From Methylobacterium sp. CB376 (GTDB lineage: Bacteria > Pseudomonadota > Alphaproteobacteria > Rhizobiales > Beijerinckiaceae): a stretch of DNA of 64,000 bases. A model generated the notes under the pieces. It saw nothing but the letters and a program-made list of their open reading frames with translations. It was not told the DNA's origin and did not search any database. This document shows positions 49,262 to 63,294 of this stretch, one piece after another. The number at the start of each line of letters is the position of its first letter. The stretch's first letter is position 1. Location: positions 5,892,501-5,956,500 of the forward strand of contig NZ_CP121648.1 of the NCBI RefSeq assembly GCF_029714205.1, read 5' to 3'. Both the position numbers and the translations under genes were made by a program.

Positions 49262-50389
49262 TTACTGGGTCAGCTCGTTGCCGGTGTAGTCGATCCGGCC
49301 GTCGGCGGCCTTCTTCCAGACGTACATGACGTAGTCGGGACGGGTGATGTCGCCCTTCTTGTCGTAGGCGATGTCGCCGATCACGGTCTTGAACGGCTTG
49401 CCGGAATGCATGATCTCGGCGACCTTCTTGCTGTCGGTCGACTTCGCCTCCTCCATGGCGGCCTTCAGGATCTGGAAGGCGGCGTAGGAGTAGAGGGTGT
49501 AGGCCTCCGGATCGATGTTCTTGGCCTTGAAGGCCGCGACCACGTCCTTGGCGTTGGGGTTCTTGCGCGCGTCGGGCGAGAAGGTCATCAGGGTGCCGTC
49601 CGCGCCGGGCCCGGCGATCTGGGCGAATTCCTTGTCGGTGATGCCGTCACCGCTCATCAGCGGGACGTTGAGGCCTTGGTCGTGCATCTGGCGCACGATC
49701 AGGCCGGCCTCGGGATGCAGGCCGCCGAAATAGACCACGTCGGTCTTGGCCTGCTTCAACTTCGACACCAGGGCCGAGTAGTCCTTCTCGCCCGGGTTGA
49801 TGCCCTCGAACAGCACGTCCTTGCCGCCCTTGGCCTTGAGGGCCTTGAGGGTCTCGTCGGCGAGCCCGCGGCCGTAGGGCGTCTTGTCGTGCACGAAGGC
49901 GACGTTCTTGCCCTTGAAGTGGCTGGCCAGGTAGGCGCCCGCCACCGCGCCCTGCTGGTCGTCGCGGCCGCAGGTCCGGAACGTGTTCCAGAGCTTGCGA
50001 TCGGTGAATTTCGGGTTGGTCGAGGCCGGGGTGATCTGGACGATGCCGGATTCCGCGTAGACCTCCGAGGCCGGGATCGAGACGCCGGAGTTGAAGTGGC
50101 CCACGACCGCCTTCACGCCCTCGGCGGCGAACTTGTTGGCGACCGAGACGCCCTGCTTGGGATCGGAGGCGTCGTCGCCGTCGACCAGCACGATCTTCTG
50201 GCCCAGGATGCCGCCCGCCTTGTTGATGTCCTCCACGGCCTGGACGGCGCCGTTCTTGAGCTGGGCCCCGAAGGCCGCGTTGGCGCCCGTGATGGGACCC
50301 GCGACCGCGATCTTGATCTGCGCCTGGGCCGAGCCCGCGAAGGCGAGACCGGCGGCCACAACGAGGCCGGGCAACAGCATGCGTTTCAT
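49262..50389 (-). CDS. livK: Branched-chain amino acid ABC transporter substrate-binding protein
   Basis: The 375-residue secreted protein has a signal peptide ([18 protein letters not shown]) and the periplasmic binding fold [34 protein letters not shown] segments, [20 protein letters not shown] and [20 protein letters not shown]. It captures branched-chain amino acids for the liv permease. It is last in transcription order and separated by 140 bases from the DUF6867 gene, so it may have a separate promoter. The Ala/Gly content is typical. Confidence 0.93.
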   Translation of the reverse strand: MKRMLLPGLVVAAGLAFAGSAQAQIKIAVAGPITGANAAFGAQLKNGAVQAVEDINKAGGILGQKIVLVDGDDASDPKQGVSVANKFAAEGVKAVVGHFNSGVSIPASEVYAESGIVQITPASTNPKFTDRKLWNTFRTCGRDDQQGAVAGAYLASHFKGKNVAFVHDKTPYGRGLADETLKALKAKGGKDVLFEGINPGEKDYSALVSKLKQAKTDVVYFGGLHPEAGLIVRQMHDQGLNVPLMSGDGITDKEFAQIAGPGADGTLMTFSPDARKNPNAKDVVAAFKAKNIDPEAYTLYSYAAFQILKAAMEEAKSTDSKKVAEIMHSGKPFKTVIGDIAYDKKGDITRPDYVMYVWKKAADGRIDYTGNELTQ

Positions 50390-50531
50390 CGTGGACTCCT
50401 CTGGATCGGACCTGTCCGCGTCTTGGGCCGTCTCGGCTTGGGCCGTTTCGGCGCGAGCCGAGCCGGTTCGGGCCGTCTCGGCCGGTGAACCGGGGGCGAT
50501 CCCCGGACCTCGTGCGCGCGGGCGGGGCGGC

Positions 50532-50890
50532 TCATGCCCCCGCGCCCGGCTTCTCGCGCCAGCTCAGGGGGCCGGTGCGCTCGTAGAGCCAGCGATACTG
50601 GGTCGTCATCTGCCGGGCGCGGGTGGCGCGGTAGCCGGCCGAGCCGACGACCAGCAGCACGAGCGTGTCCACCGCGTAGTAGTGCGGCGACAGGAGCGTG
50701 CCCTCGAACAGGGCGAAGTGGATGAAGCGCACCGCGGCGCCGAGGAGCAGGAGCCCCAGCACCGCCTGCCAGTAGGGCCGCCAGCCGAGGGCGATGCCCC
50801 GCGCCAGCATCCAGGCGGCCCAGCCGCCCATCAGCACCGTGACGAGCAGGAAGAGCCAGACCGTGCTCTCCTCGTAGAGGATGCCCTGCA

Positions 50891-50891
<1 letters not shown>
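50532..50891 (-). CDS. DUF6867-type small membrane protein of the liv operon
   Basis: The 119-residue protein has three hydrophobic segments (residues 8-30 WLFLLVTVLMGGWAAWMLA, 40-58, 65-90) and a basic C-terminal tail ending WREKPGAGA. It overlaps the livF stop by one base (TGATG). Similar small proteins accompany branched-chain amino acid transporters in alphaproteobacteria; the family name DUF6867 is from memory. Function unknown. Confidence 0.75.
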
Positions 50892-51663
<772 letters not shown>

Positions 51664-51667
<4 letters not shown>

Positions 51668-52386
51668 GGCGTCGCCCTCGCGGCGGCGAGCCCCGCACCG
51701 ATGAGCAGGCCGCCGCCGACCCGGTGGAACAGGCGCACCCGCGCGGGGGCGGCGAAGAGCCCGCGCGCCCGCGCCGCCAGCAGGGCGTAGCCGAGCGCGT
51801 TGAGGAAGGCGAGGACGACGAAGATCGTCTCGAAGGCCGCCATCTGGGTCAAGAGGTCCCCTCGCGGATCGAGGAACTGGGGCAGGAAGGCGATGAAGAA
51901 GGTCAGGCTCTTCGGGTTGAGCGCGGTCACCAGCCAGGCATGGGCCGCCATCCTGGCGGGCGGCACCGCCGCCCGCCCCGGCGACACCGCCGCCCGCACC
52001 GGCGGCACCGCCGCCCGCCCCGGCGACACCGCCGCCCGCACCGGCGGCACCGCCGCCCGCACCGGCGACACCGCCGCCCGCACCGGCGGCGCGTCGAGGC
52101 GCCCGCCGGCCCGCCACAGCCGCACCCCGAGCCAGATCAGGTAGGCGGCCCCGAGCCACTTCAGCGCCGTGAACAGGGTCGCGGAGGCGGCCAGCAGGGC
52201 GCCGAGGCCCAGCATCGACAGGGTCATGGCGGTGAGGTCGCCGAGGGCGACCCCGGTCGCGGCCGGCAGGGCCACCCGCATCCCCCCGCCGAGCGCGTAG
52301 GAGACGACGAGCAGGATGGTCGGGCCGGGGATCGCCAGCAGGATCGCGGAGGCCGCCGCGAAGCCCGCCAGGGTCTCGAGCGTCAT
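51664..52386 (-). CDS. LysE/RhtB-family amino acid exporter inside the liv operon
   Basis: The 240-residue membrane protein starts MTLETLAGFAAASAILLAIPGPTILL and has the LysE-family PGP motif and six hydrophobic segments. The loop between segments 3 and 4 (residues 105-150) is expanded by a tandem repeat (VRAAVPP, VRAAVSP), unlike relatives. LysE/RhtB proteins export amino acids. It is located between livG and livF with four-base overlaps on both sides, so it must be cotranscribed with an importer. Strand-specific tandem DNA repeats explain the odd loop. Confidence 0.85.
51962..52087. repeat. 21-base tandem repeat within the LysE-type exporter gene
   Basis: Six units of 21 bases alternate between GGCACCGCCGCCCGCCCCGGC-like and GACACCGCCGCCCGCACCGGC-like forms, each encoding seven residues of the cytoplasmic or periplasmic loop. 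The reading frame is preserved in all units. Expansion or contraction would change the loop length but not the membrane core. Confidence 0.8.
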
Positions 52387-53240
52387 ACGCCCACCTCCGC
52401 CTCGACCGCCTCGACCTCCTCGTCCTCGACGCCCAGATAGGCGGCGATGACGCTCTGGTCGCTCTGCACCTCGGCCGGGGTGCCGTCCGCGATCTTGGTG
52501 CCGTAATCGAGCACCACGACGTGGTCGGAGATCTCCATCACCACCGACATGTCGTGCTCGATCAGGAGCACCGAGGTGTCGTACTCGTCCCGGATCGCCC
52601 GCAGGAGGCCGTTGAGCTCGAGCGACTCGCGCGGGTTGAGCCCGGCGGCGGGCTCGTCGAGGCAGAGCAGGACCGGGTCCGTGCACATCGCCCGGGCGAT
52701 CTCCAGCCGGCGCTGGTCGCCGTAGGGGAGGTCGCCCGCCGGGTCGTCCGCCCGGTGCAGGAGGTTGATGCGGGTCAGCCACTCCACCGCCCGCGCCACC
52801 GCCGCCGCCTGGGCCGCGCGGTAGACCGGCAGCCCGAGCAGGCCCGCGATCGAGAAGCCCGAGGCCCGCATCAGCCGGTTGTGCTGGGCGACGAGCAGGT
52901 TCTCCAGCACCGTCATGCCGGTGAACAGGCGGATGTTCTGGAAGGTGCGGGCGACCCGCGCCCGGCGGTTGACCGCGTAGCCGGGCAGGCGCTCCAGCAG
53001 GTCCTTCGACCCGTCCCGGTGGCGCAGGGTGATCATGCCCTCGGTCGGCTTGTAGAAGCCGGTGATGCAGTTGAACACGGTGGTCTTGCCGGCGCCGTTC
53101 GGGCCGATCAGGCCGGTGATGTCGCCGCGCCCGACCACGAAGGAGAGGTCGTTGACGGCGACGAGGCCGCCGAAGCGCATGGTCAGGTGCTCGACCGTGA
53201 GCACCGGGTCGGCGAGGCGGGGGGAGGCGAGGGCGGACAT
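52383..53240 (-). CDS. livG: Branched-chain amino acid ABC transporter ATP-binding protein LivG
   Basis: The 285-residue ATPase has Walker A (GPNGAGKTTVFNCITGFY), the LivG insertion, signature (LPYGDQRRLEIARAM) and Walker B (VLLCLDEPAAGLNP). It begins VLTVEHLTMRFGGLVAVNDL. It pairs with LivF. An acidic tail (GVEDEEVEAVEAEVGV) is unusual but short. Its start overlaps the livM stop by one base (TGATG). Confidence 0.95.
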   Translation of the reverse strand: MSALASPRLADPVLTVEHLTMRFGGLVAVNDLSFVVGRGDITGLIGPNGAGKTTVFNCITGFYKPTEGMITLRHRDGSKDLLERLPGYAVNRRARVARTFQNIRLFTGMTVLENLLVAQHNRLMRASGFSIAGLLGLPVYRAAQAAAVARAVEWLTRINLLHRADDPAGDLPYGDQRRLEIARAMCTDPVLLCLDEPAAGLNPRESLELNGLLRAIRDEYDTSVLLIEHDMSVVMEISDHVVVLDYGTKIADGTPAEVQSDQSVIAAYLGVEDEEVEAVEAEVGV

Positions 53241-54667
53241 CAGCCGTGCCCCTCCTTCACGAGGGAGCCCGCGATGGCCTTTCGCTCCTTCAGCACCACG
53301 GAGGGCGCCCGCTCCGAGATCAGGCCGCGCGGCCGCCAGATCATCATCAGCACCATGGCGAGGCCGAACAGCAGCAGGCGGTACTCGCTCGGGTCGAAGC
53401 CCTCGCCGAACACGGCCTTGAGGAAGCCGAGGTTGCGCAGCAATTCGGGCCCCGCCACCATCGCCACGGCCGCGATGGCCACGCCGATCTGCGAGCCCAT
53501 CCCGCCCAGCACCACGATGGCGAGGATGATGGCGCTCTCCAGGAAGTTGAAGCTCTCGGGGCTCACGAAGCCCTGCCGCACCGCGAAGAACGAGCCCGCG
53601 AAGCCGCCGAACATCGCCCCGAGCGCGAAGGCGGTGAGCTTGGTGTTGGTGGTGTTGATGCCCAGCGAGCGGCAGGCGATCTCGTCCTCCCGCAGGGCCT
53701 CCCAGGCCCGGCCGAGGGGCAGGCGGCGCATGCGCAGCGTCACCCCGTTGGTGAGGAGCGCGAGCGCCAGGATCAGGTAGTAGAGGAACACCACCCGGTG
53801 CATCGGGCTGAAGGCGATCCCGAGCGTCGCGGCGAAGCCGTCCTCGTCCGCCGAGAAGGGCAGCCCGAAGAACGTGACCCGCGGGATCGACGAGATGCCG
53901 GCGGCGCCGCCCGAAAAGTCCGTCCAGTTGATCAGGACGAGGCGGATAATCTCCCCGAAGGCGAGGGTCACGATGGCGAGGTAGTCGCCGCGCAGCCGCA
54001 GCACCGGGAAGCCGAGCAGCATGCCCCAGCAGGCGGCGAGCAGGCCGGCCAGCGGCAGGCAGATCCAGAAGGAGAAGCCGAAGGTCGTCGAGAGCAGGGC
54101 GTAGGTGTAGGCGCCCACCGCGTAGAAGGCGACGTAGCCGAGGTCGAGCAGCCCGGCGAGCCCCACCACGATGTTGAGCCCCCAGCCCAGCATCACGTAG
54201 GTGAGCACCAGGATGGCGAGGTCGATCCAGTAGCGCGATTCGTTGAGCCCGCCGGTGCCGAGCACCGCCAGGAGCGGCAGCGCCAGGGCGACGCCCAGGA
54301 AGGCCGGCAGGGCGAGGCCCCTGATCCTCTGGGCGGCGTTCGGGGCCGCGCCGACCGCCTCGGTCGCCTGCCGGGGCGAGGGCGTGAGCGCCCGGCGGGC
54401 CTCGCGGTTGGCGAGCACGACCCGCTGGGCGATGCGCCCGACGAAGACGAGGCCGCACAGGAGCGCCACCAGGCCCCAGCGGGGCGTCAGGTAGAGGCCG
54501 CCGGTCTCGCCGCCGAGCGCGGTGCGGTAGCTGACCACCGGCACGCAGAGGCCGAGGGTCACGAGGGCGAACAGGGCCGCATCCTTGACGATGCCGGCCA
54601 CGTCGAGGCCGGGGCGGGCGGCGCCGGAGCCGGCCGCCAGGGCGGGAGCGGGGGCGGGGGCGCTCAT
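53240..54667 (-). CDS. livM: Branched-chain amino acid ABC transporter permease LivM
   Basis: The 475-residue permease has an N-terminal extension of about 130 residues (two extra membrane segments and a Pro/Arg linker) before the family core, which includes [60 protein letters not shown] and [20 protein letters not shown]. It forms the channel with LivH. The start at 54667 overlaps the livH stop by one base. Confidence 0.94.
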   Translation of the reverse strand: MSAPAPAPALAAGSGAARPGLDVAGIVKDAALFALVTLGLCVPVVSYRTALGGETGGLYLTPRWGLVALLCGLVFVGRIAQRVVLANREARRALTPSPRQATEAVGAAPNAAQRIRGLALPAFLGVALALPLLAVLGTGGLNESRYWIDLAILVLTYVMLGWGLNIVVGLAGLLDLGYVAFYAVGAYTYALLSTTFGFSFWICLPLAGLLAACWGMLLGFPVLRLRGDYLAIVTLAFGEIIRLVLINWTDFSGGAAGISSIPRVTFFGLPFSADEDGFAATLGIAFSPMHRVVFLYYLILALALLTNGVTLRMRRLPLGRAWEALREDEIACRSLGINTTNTKLTAFALGAMFGGFAGSFFAVRQGFVSPESFNFLESAIILAIVVLGGMGSQIGVAIAAVAMVAGPELLRNLGFLKAVFGEGFDPSEYRLLLFGLAMVLMMIWRPRGLISERAPSVVLKERKAIAGSLVKEGHG

Positions 54668-55587
54668 CAGACCTTCTCGACCTCGGGCCGTCCGAGGATG
54701 CCGGAGGGCATGAAGATGAGCACGATGGCGAGGATCGAGAAAGCCGCCACGTCCTTGTACTCGATCGAGAAGTAGGCCGACCAGAAGGTCTCGATGAGCC
54801 CGATGATCAGCCCGCCCAGAACCGCCCCCGGCAGGCTGCCGATGCCGCCGAGCACCGCGGCCGTGAAGGCCTTCACGCCGGGCACGAACCCGTCCGAGAA
54901 GGACAGGACCCCGTAATAGAGCAGGTACATGGTCCCGGCGACCGCCGCGAGCGCCGCCCCGAGCACGAAGGTGAGCGAGATGGTGCGGTCGACGTCGATG
55001 CCGAGGAGCGAGGCCATCTTGCGGTCCTGCTCGCAGGCGCGCTGGGCGCGCCCGAGGGACGTGTGCTGCACGAGGTACCAGAAGCCGGCGAGCAGGATCG
55101 CGGTCACCGCCATGATCAGGATCTGCTTGTAGGAGAGGGCGACCGCGTAGCCGTTCTCGCCCGTCCACAGCACGATCACGTCGCGCAGCATCGGGGGGGT
55201 CGGCTTGTTGCGCGCACCCTGCACCACCTGCACGAAGTTCGACAGGAAGATCGAGACGCCGATGGCCGAGATCAGGGGGGCGAGGCGGAACGAGCCGCGC
55301 AGGGGCTGGTAGGCGATCCGCTCGATCGCCCAGCCCCACAGGGCGGTGAGCGCCATCGCGACGATCATCACCAGGATGAGGGCCACCACCACCGACCCGA
55401 TGCCGAGCACCGTGGTCAGGAGCAGGAAGGCGATCAGCGCGATGAAGGCCGAGAGCATGAACACGTCGCCGTGCGCGAAGTTGATCATGCCGATGATGCC
55501 GAAGACCATCGTGTAGCCGATGGCGATGAGGCCGTAGATGGACCCCAGCGTCAGCCCGTTGATGAGCTGCTGCGCGAACACCTCCAT
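54667..55587 (-). CDS. livH: Branched-chain amino acid ABC transporter permease LivH
   Basis: The 306-residue permease starts [20 protein letters not shown], typical of LivH, and includes [39 protein letters not shown] and [20 protein letters not shown]. It is the first gene of the liv operon in this window. Longer in-frame extensions upstream lack family similarity. The region before it holds a 13-base tandem repeat at 55756-55820 and presumably the operon promoter. Confidence 0.94.
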   Translation of the reverse strand: MEVFAQQLINGLTLGSIYGLIAIGYTMVFGIIGMINFAHGDVFMLSAFIALIAFLLLTTVLGIGSVVVALILVMIVAMALTALWGWAIERIAYQPLRGSFRLAPLISAIGVSIFLSNFVQVVQGARNKPTPPMLRDVIVLWTGENGYAVALSYKQILIMAVTAILLAGFWYLVQHTSLGRAQRACEQDRKMASLLGIDVDRTISLTFVLGAALAAVAGTMYLLYYGVLSFSDGFVPGVKAFTAAVLGGIGSLPGAVLGGLIIGLIETFWSAYFSIEYKDVAAFSILAIVLIFMPSGILGRPEVEKV

Positions 55588-55755
55588 GCGGATGCGATCT
55601 CCAACCCGGACCCGCGGACCTTGCGCGTCGCGGCCCTGCCTTCCGAGAGCCCGCCCCCGATGTCCGGGTGACGGGCGGTCCTTGGCAAAATCCTTAGCAA
55701 GCGCCGCACCACTCCACAATCGGGCGGAGGCGGGCGCGGGATCGGGAGCCGTCGG

Positions 55756-55820
55756 GGCACCGGCTCGCGGCACCGGCTTGCGGCGCCGGCTTGCGGTGCT
55801 GGCTTGCGGTGCTGGCTTGG
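55756..55820. repeat. Five tandem 13-base units between livH and coxG
   Basis: Units GGCACCGGCTCGC, GGCACCGGCTTGC, GGCGCCGGCTTGC, GGTGCTGGCTTGC and GGTGCTGGCTTGG run head to tail with a gradual change of bases from left to right. They lie in the 288-base divergent region between livH and coxG. No known binding motif was recognised. Confidence 0.75.
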
Positions 55821-55875
55821 GCGCGGGGGCTTCGCTATCGTCGGGCGAGAACGGAACCCCGGGGGAACGCGCGCG

Positions 55876-56340
55876 ATGGCGATGACGATGAGCGGCGAGG
55901 TGGTGCTGCCCGCCGACCAGCGGACGGTGTGGGAGAAGCTCAACGACCCCGAGGTCCTGCGGCGCTGCATCCCGGGCTGCGAGAGCCTCGAGAAGGTTGG
56001 GGAGAACGAGCTGCAGGCCTCCGCCAAGGTCGCGGTCGGCCCCGTCAAGGCGACCTTCAAGGGCCGGGTGACGCTCTCGGACATCGACGCGCCGAACGGA
56101 TACCGCATCTCCGGCGAGGGCCAGGGCGGGGTGGCGGGCTTCGCCAAGGGCGGCGCCTCGGTGCGCCTCGAAACCGTCGAGGGCGGCCAGACCAAGATGA
56201 CCTACGACGTCGATGCCAGCGTGGGCGGCAAGATCGCCCAGCTCGGCGGCCGCCTGATCAACGGCGTGGCCAAGAAGTACGCGGACGGCTTCTTCGAGAC
56301 CTTCGCCAAGGAGGTGCAGGGCGGGCAGGCCTCCGGCTGA
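55876..56340 (+). CDS. coxG: CoxG-like protein (carbon monoxide dehydrogenase subunit G family)
   Basis: The 154-residue protein begins MAMTMSGEVVLPADQRTVWE and has the SRPBCC-like fold of the family (LNDPEVLRRCIPGCESLEKV, ASAKVAVGPVKATFKGRVTL, LGGRLINGVAKKYADGFFET). CoxG is thought to help anchor or mature CO dehydrogenase at the membrane. It lies 2.7 kb before coxS, with DUF707 and glf between them, so its operon link to the cox genes is interrupted. Confidence 0.88.
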   Translation: MAMTMSGEVVLPADQRTVWEKLNDPEVLRRCIPGCESLEKVGENELQASAKVAVGPVKATFKGRVTLSDIDAPNGYRISGEGQGGVAGFAKGGASVRLETVEGGQTKMTYDVDASVGGKIAQLGGRLINGVAKKYADGFFETFAKEVQGGQASG

Positions 56341-56616
56341 GGCGAGGCGGTCCCGAACGCGGGGGCGGCCGGCGGGCGGGCCGGAACGAGGCCCGCCGCG
56401 GGGCCGGGCGCGCCCCGGGACCGCGGCAACGCGCGAGGGCGGCGGCGCGGCGCGCCCGGGCCGCTCCCCCTTGAAATTCGCCGGCGACACCGGCGGGCCC
56501 GGTTTGAGGCGAGGCGCCGCAGGGTGGTCCGATTGCCGAAACCTGCGCCGTCAGCCTATTTCTGACGCAGAGTTAGCGGGCGTCGATCCGGGCATCGCTG
56601 CCGATCCGAGAGGGCC

Positions 56617-57498
56617 ATGCCGAGAAATCTGGTGATCGTGAGGGCCGGGGATCGCTCGGCTCATCCGGAATGGCTGCGCGACCCCCATCGCAACTGGGAT
56701 CTGGCGATCAGCTATTACGGTGCCGATCCCGAGCAGCTCGGACATGAATTCGTCTTCAAACACGTCATGCCGGGATCGAAGTTCACGGCGGTCGCCGCAT
56801 TACTTTCAGAATACAGGGACACGGTCTATTCATACGAACGCATCGTCTTGGCAGACGACGACATTCAGACCGATACCGCCACACTCAACCGCTTCTTCGA
56901 GATTACGGAGGAGTACGGGCTCGAACTCAGCCAACCGGCGCTGCATGAGGACAGCTTCTTCAGCCACGCCGTCACCTTGCGCAACCCGCTCTTCAAACTC
57001 AGATTCTCGAACTTCGTCGAGATCATGTTGCCGTGCTTCGCGAGAGATTTGCTCCGCACGGTGGAAAGGTCATTCGGAGAGAACCGCAGCGGCTGGGGAC
57101 TCGATTTTCTCTGGCCGCGGCTGGTCTCCGCGCGGGACAGGATCGCGATCGTGGACGAGACGCCGGTCCTCCACGACCGGCCGGTCGGCGGTCCGATGCA
57201 CGGCTACTTCGCCGCGCAGGGCATCGACCCGCTGGCGGACCGGAACGGCGTCCTCGCGAAATACGCCTTCCGGCAGGGGCCGGCCGTCGCCACGGGGGGC
57301 ATCGGCACCGACGGCGCCGAGTACGGGCTGGACGGGCCGTCGCGCGACGCCTTCATCGCGCGCCTGCTGGCGGGATACGCGCAGGTCCGGCCGAGGCAGG
57401 AGGTGAGCTTCGACCAGCTGGTCCGGGACAGCCTGCGACCCGCGCCGGAGCCGGGCCGAGGGGCGGGCGCGGCCGCGCCCGGCGGCTCCCCGGCGTAG
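56617..57498 (+). CDS. DUF707-family protein
   Basis: The 293-residue protein begins MPRNLVIVRAGDRSAHPEWL and carries the DUF707 pattern: RNWDLAISYYGADPEQLGHE, ERIVLADDDIQTDTATLNRF, LSQPALHEDSFFSHAVTLRN and WGLDFLWPRLVSARDRIAIV. DUF707 proteins have a glycosyltransferase-like fold, with an acidic LADDDIQT resembling a DXD metal site. The reaction is unproven. Its first half is visibly less GC-rich than the neighbours, which suggests transfer along with glf. Confidence 0.82.
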   Translation: MPRNLVIVRAGDRSAHPEWLRDPHRNWDLAISYYGADPEQLGHEFVFKHVMPGSKFTAVAALLSEYRDTVYSYERIVLADDDIQTDTATLNRFFEITEEYGLELSQPALHEDSFFSHAVTLRNPLFKLRFSNFVEIMLPCFARDLLRTVERSFGENRSGWGLDFLWPRLVSARDRIAIVDETPVLHDRPVGGPMHGYFAAQGIDPLADRNGVLAKYAFRQGPAVATGGIGTDGAEYGLDGPSRDAFIARLLAGYAQVRPRQEVSFDQLVRDSLRPAPEPGRGAGAAAPGGSPA

Positions 57499-57673
57499 CG
57501 GGGGCGGACGGATCCGCCGACGCGGCGCGGCCCAGGCCTCCCCGGGCGGCGCGATGCCGGCTCGCCGCCGGCCTCGCGGCAGGAACGAGAACCGGGCGCG
57601 GCCCTCGTTCCGCGCGACTGCCCGCCGGCCCGGCCGGGCGATCGGACAGGGGCGGATCGACCGGAGCATGGTC

Positions 57674-58783
57674 ATGGTGGATTGGTTGATCGTCGGAGCC
57701 GGCTTCGTCGGGGCGGTGGCGGCGGAGCACCTCGCGCGCGTGCACGGCCAGACGGTCCTCGTGATCGACCGCAGGGATCACGTCGCCGGAAACGCGCACG
57801 ATGCCCGCAACGAGGACGGGATCCTGCACCACCGCTACGGGCCGCACATCTTCCACACCAACGCGCCGCGGATCGCGGATTACCTCTCGGGCTTCACGGA
57901 GTGGCGGGATTACGAGCACCGCGCGGTCGCGCTGATCGAGAACCGGCTCGTCCCCATCCCGTTCAACTTCACCTCGCTCGACATCGTGTTTCCGGCCGGC
58001 AAGGCGGCCCGGATCAAACAGAGGATGATCGAGCGGTACGGTTTCGGAGCCAACACGACGATCCTCGCGCTCAGATCCGAGCAGGACGGGCTGCTGAGGG
58101 AATGCGCGGACTACGTGTATGAGTACGTCTTCCTCGGCTACACCAGCAAGCAATGGGGGTTGCGGCCGGACGAGATCGACGCGTCGGTCACCAATAGGGT
58201 GCCGGTCCGGGTGTCGTACGACGATCGCTACTTCCAGGACAGTTTCCAGAAGATGCCCCGCGCCGGGTACACCAGGATGTTCGAGCGCATGCTCGCGTCG
58301 CGCCTGATCGAGGTCAGCCTGGCAACCGAGTGGCGGGACGTCAGAGATCGCGTTCGTTACAAGAATGTTCTCTTCACCGGCGCGATCGACGAATTCTTCG
58401 ATTATCGCCTCGGCGTCCTGCCCTACCGGAGTCTCGAATTCGAGATGCAGGTCTACGATCAGCCGCTGCACCAGCCGGTCGCGCAGGTCAACTACCCGAA
58501 CGGCGAGCGCTTCACGCGCATCACGGAGATGAAGCACCTGACCGGGGAGAGCGGCCCGAGAACGATGGCGGCGATCGAGTACCCGATCCCGCATCGCCCC
58601 GGCGAGACGGTTCCGTACTACCCGATCCCGCGGGCCGACAACGAGGCGCTGCACAGGGAGTACGTGCTGCTGAACCGCGCCAAGACCGTTCACTTTGCCG
58701 GGCGGCTGGCGGATTACAGGTATTACAACATGGACCAGGCGGTCGGGCGGGCGATCTCCCTGGTGAGCAAGCTGCGCGGATGA
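57674..58783 (+). CDS. glf: UDP-galactopyranose mutase
   Basis: The 369-residue flavoenzyme converts UDP-galactopyranose to UDP-galactofuranose for cell-surface polysaccharides. Motifs: FAD-binding [44 protein letters not shown], and the substrate-site [10 protein letters not shown] and RIPVR-like region ([16 protein letters not shown]). ATG 57674 is preferred because GGAG lies 7 bases before it; ATG 57668 is too close to that ribosome site. It pairs with the DUF707 gene as a surface sugar module. Confidence 0.92.
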   Translation: MVDWLIVGAGFVGAVAAEHLARVHGQTVLVIDRRDHVAGNAHDARNEDGILHHRYGPHIFHTNAPRIADYLSGFTEWRDYEHRAVALIENRLVPIPFNFTSLDIVFPAGKAARIKQRMIERYGFGANTTILALRSEQDGLLRECADYVYEYVFLGYTSKQWGLRPDEIDASVTNRVPVRVSYDDRYFQDSFQKMPRAGYTRMFERMLASRLIEVSLATEWRDVRDRVRYKNVLFTGAIDEFFDYRLGVLPYRSLEFEMQVYDQPLHQPVAQVNYPNGERFTRITEMKHLTGESGPRTMAAIEYPIPHRPGETVPYYPIPRADNEALHREYVLLNRAKTVHFAGRLADYRYYNMDQAVGRAISLVSKLRG

Positions 58784-59010
58784 CGCCGCGGACGCGGGCG
58801 GCGCGGCCGCGCGCCGATCCCGCCCCCGCCGGCACAAACCGCGCCATTTGGCACCCGAGAGTCCCCCAAAGCCCGCCTTGACCGCCCGCCGCGGCCGGTT
58901 GACACTCGTTTTCGAACGATTCCGAACCAAGAGGGTGGCCGGCCCGGGCGCCCGGCGCGAAGGATCCGCCGCAAGGGTCCGGCGGGCAGGCCGACGAGGA
59001 GGAAAGCACC

Positions 59011-59511
<501 letters not shown>

Positions 59512-59587
59512 CGCGCGGGGTTCACCGGCCCGCCAGAGGCCCGGGGACCCGCGAGGGACGCCATCGACGAGGGACGGGAGAGGGAAC

Positions 59588-61957
<2,370 letters not shown>

Positions 61958-61973
61958 ACCGGGAGCCCGCCCC

Positions 61974-62777
61974 ATGTACGCCTTCGAGTATCACCGCCCC
62001 GCGAGCCTCAAGGAGGCGGTCTCCCTGCTGACCCGGCAGGAGGACGCCAAGCTCGTGGCCGGCGGCCACACCCTGATCCCGACGATGAAGCAGCGGCTCG
62101 CCGCGCCCGGCCACCTGATCGATCTCGGGGCCATCCCCGACCTCGCCGGGATCGAGCGCACGCCCCGCGCGGTCACGATCGGCGCCATGACGACCCACGG
62201 CGCCGTCGCGGACTCGCCCGAGCTGCGGGAGGCGATCCCCGCGCTGGCCGAACTCGCCGGCCTGATCGGCGACCCGGCGGTGCGCCACCGCGGCACGATC
62301 GGCGGCTCGATCGCCAACAACGATCCCTCGGCCGACTACCCGGCCGCCTGCCTCGCGCTCGGCGCCACGATCATCACCAACACGCGGCGCATCCCGGCCG
62401 AGGAGTATTTCCGCGGACTGTTCGAGACCGCCCTGCAGGAGGGGGAGATCGTCACCGCGATCTCCTTCCCGATCCCCCACAAGGCGGCCTACGAGAAGTT
62501 CCGCAACCCGGCCTCCCGCTACGCCCTGGTCGGCGTCTTCGTGGCCAAGCGCCCGAGCGACATCCGCGTCGCCGTCACCGGGGCGGGCGCGAACGGGGTC
62601 TTCCGCTGGCGGGAGGCCGAGGAGGCCCTGGCCAAGCGCTTCTCGGCCAAGTCCCTCGACGGGCTCAAGGCCTCGCCGGACGACCTGATCGGCGACCTCC
62701 ACGCGGATGCCGCGTACCGGGCGCACCTGATCGGCGTCATGGCGCGCCGGGCCGTGCAGGCCGCGACGGACCGGTGA
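61974..62777 (+). CDS. coxM: CO dehydrogenase-type medium subunit (FAD)
   Basis: The 267-residue subunit binds [20 protein letters not shown] for the N-terminal FAD loop and [20 protein letters not shown] for the second, followed by the C-terminal domain ([20 protein letters not shown]). It starts [20 protein letters not shown], typical for CoxM. It takes electrons from the small subunit. It starts 16 bases after coxL. Confidence 0.93.
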   Translation: MYAFEYHRPASLKEAVSLLTRQEDAKLVAGGHTLIPTMKQRLAAPGHLIDLGAIPDLAGIERTPRAVTIGAMTTHGAVADSPELREAIPALAELAGLIGDPAVRHRGTIGGSIANNDPSADYPAACLALGATIITNTRRIPAEEYFRGLFETALQEGEIVTAISFPIPHKAAYEKFRNPASRYALVGVFVAKRPSDIRVAVTGAGANGVFRWREAEEALAKRFSAKSLDGLKASPDDLIGDLHADAAYRAHLIGVMARRAVQAATDR

Positions 62778-62869
62778 GGGGACGCGCCCCGCCGGGCGGG
62801 CCGCGTGAGCCCTGTCCGGCAGGACCGCGCATGGGCGGCGGATCGATCGGTTCGGGGGTGAGTCGCGCC

Positions 62870-62962
62870 GGCACGCGGTCGGTCTCGGCATCCGGCACCT
62901 GGCGCACCGCGTTCGACATGGGTGAGGGCGAGATCTACAACCTCGACCTGGAGGATGACCAT
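62870..62962 (+). pseudogene. Remnant of a RelE/HigB-type toxin C-terminus
   Basis: The bases encode GTRSVSASGTWRTAFDMGEG followed by EIYNLDLEDDH. This matches the end of RelE/HigB-type toxins (G.WSVSVSGNWRITF... DLEDYH, family knowledge), but the stretch before it has no toxin-like sequence and the normal stop is lost. It lies exactly where a toxin gene would be expected, directly before the higA-like gene. Confidence 0.6.
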
Positions 62963-62964
62963 CG

Positions 62965-63290
62965 ATGGCCGAGCCGCCGATCCGGATCGGGATGAAACCC
63001 GCGCATCCCGGCGAGTTCATCCGCGCGGAGGTGATCGAGCCGCTCGACCTCTCGGTCGGCAAGGCGGCGGACATCCTCGATGTCCGCCGCGCGACGCTCT
63101 CCGACCTGCTCAACGGCAAGGCGAGCCTGTCGCCCGAAATGGCCTTGCGGGTGGAGAAGGCCTTCGGCGTCAGCATGGATACGCTGCTGCACATGCAGGC
63201 AGGGTTCGATGCGCATGCGATGCGCGAGCGGGCGGACAGCATCCTCGTGACGCGCTACGTCCCGGTCTCCGACCCGGAGACAGGGACCGC

Positions 63291-63294
<4 letters not shown>
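62965..63294 (+). CDS. higA: HigA-family antitoxin / XRE regulator
   Basis: The 109-residue protein is a helix-turn-helix protein of the HigA group: MKPAHPGEFIRAEVIEPLDL, VGKAADILDVRRATLSDLLN, GKASLSPEMALRVEKAFGVS. ATG 62965 is chosen because GGAGG stands about 11 bases before it; the internal Met of MKPAHPGEF is an alternative. It appears intact, without a complete toxin, and its stop overlaps the start of the MoxR-type gene (ATGA). It is therefore embedded in the cox-type operon and may act as a repressor of that operon. Confidence 0.85.

Noticed and set aside
51962..52087. Regular repeats resembling a CRISPR array
   Set aside because: Units are contiguous, 21 bases, without spacers, and lie in frame inside a coding gene. 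No cas genes are present.
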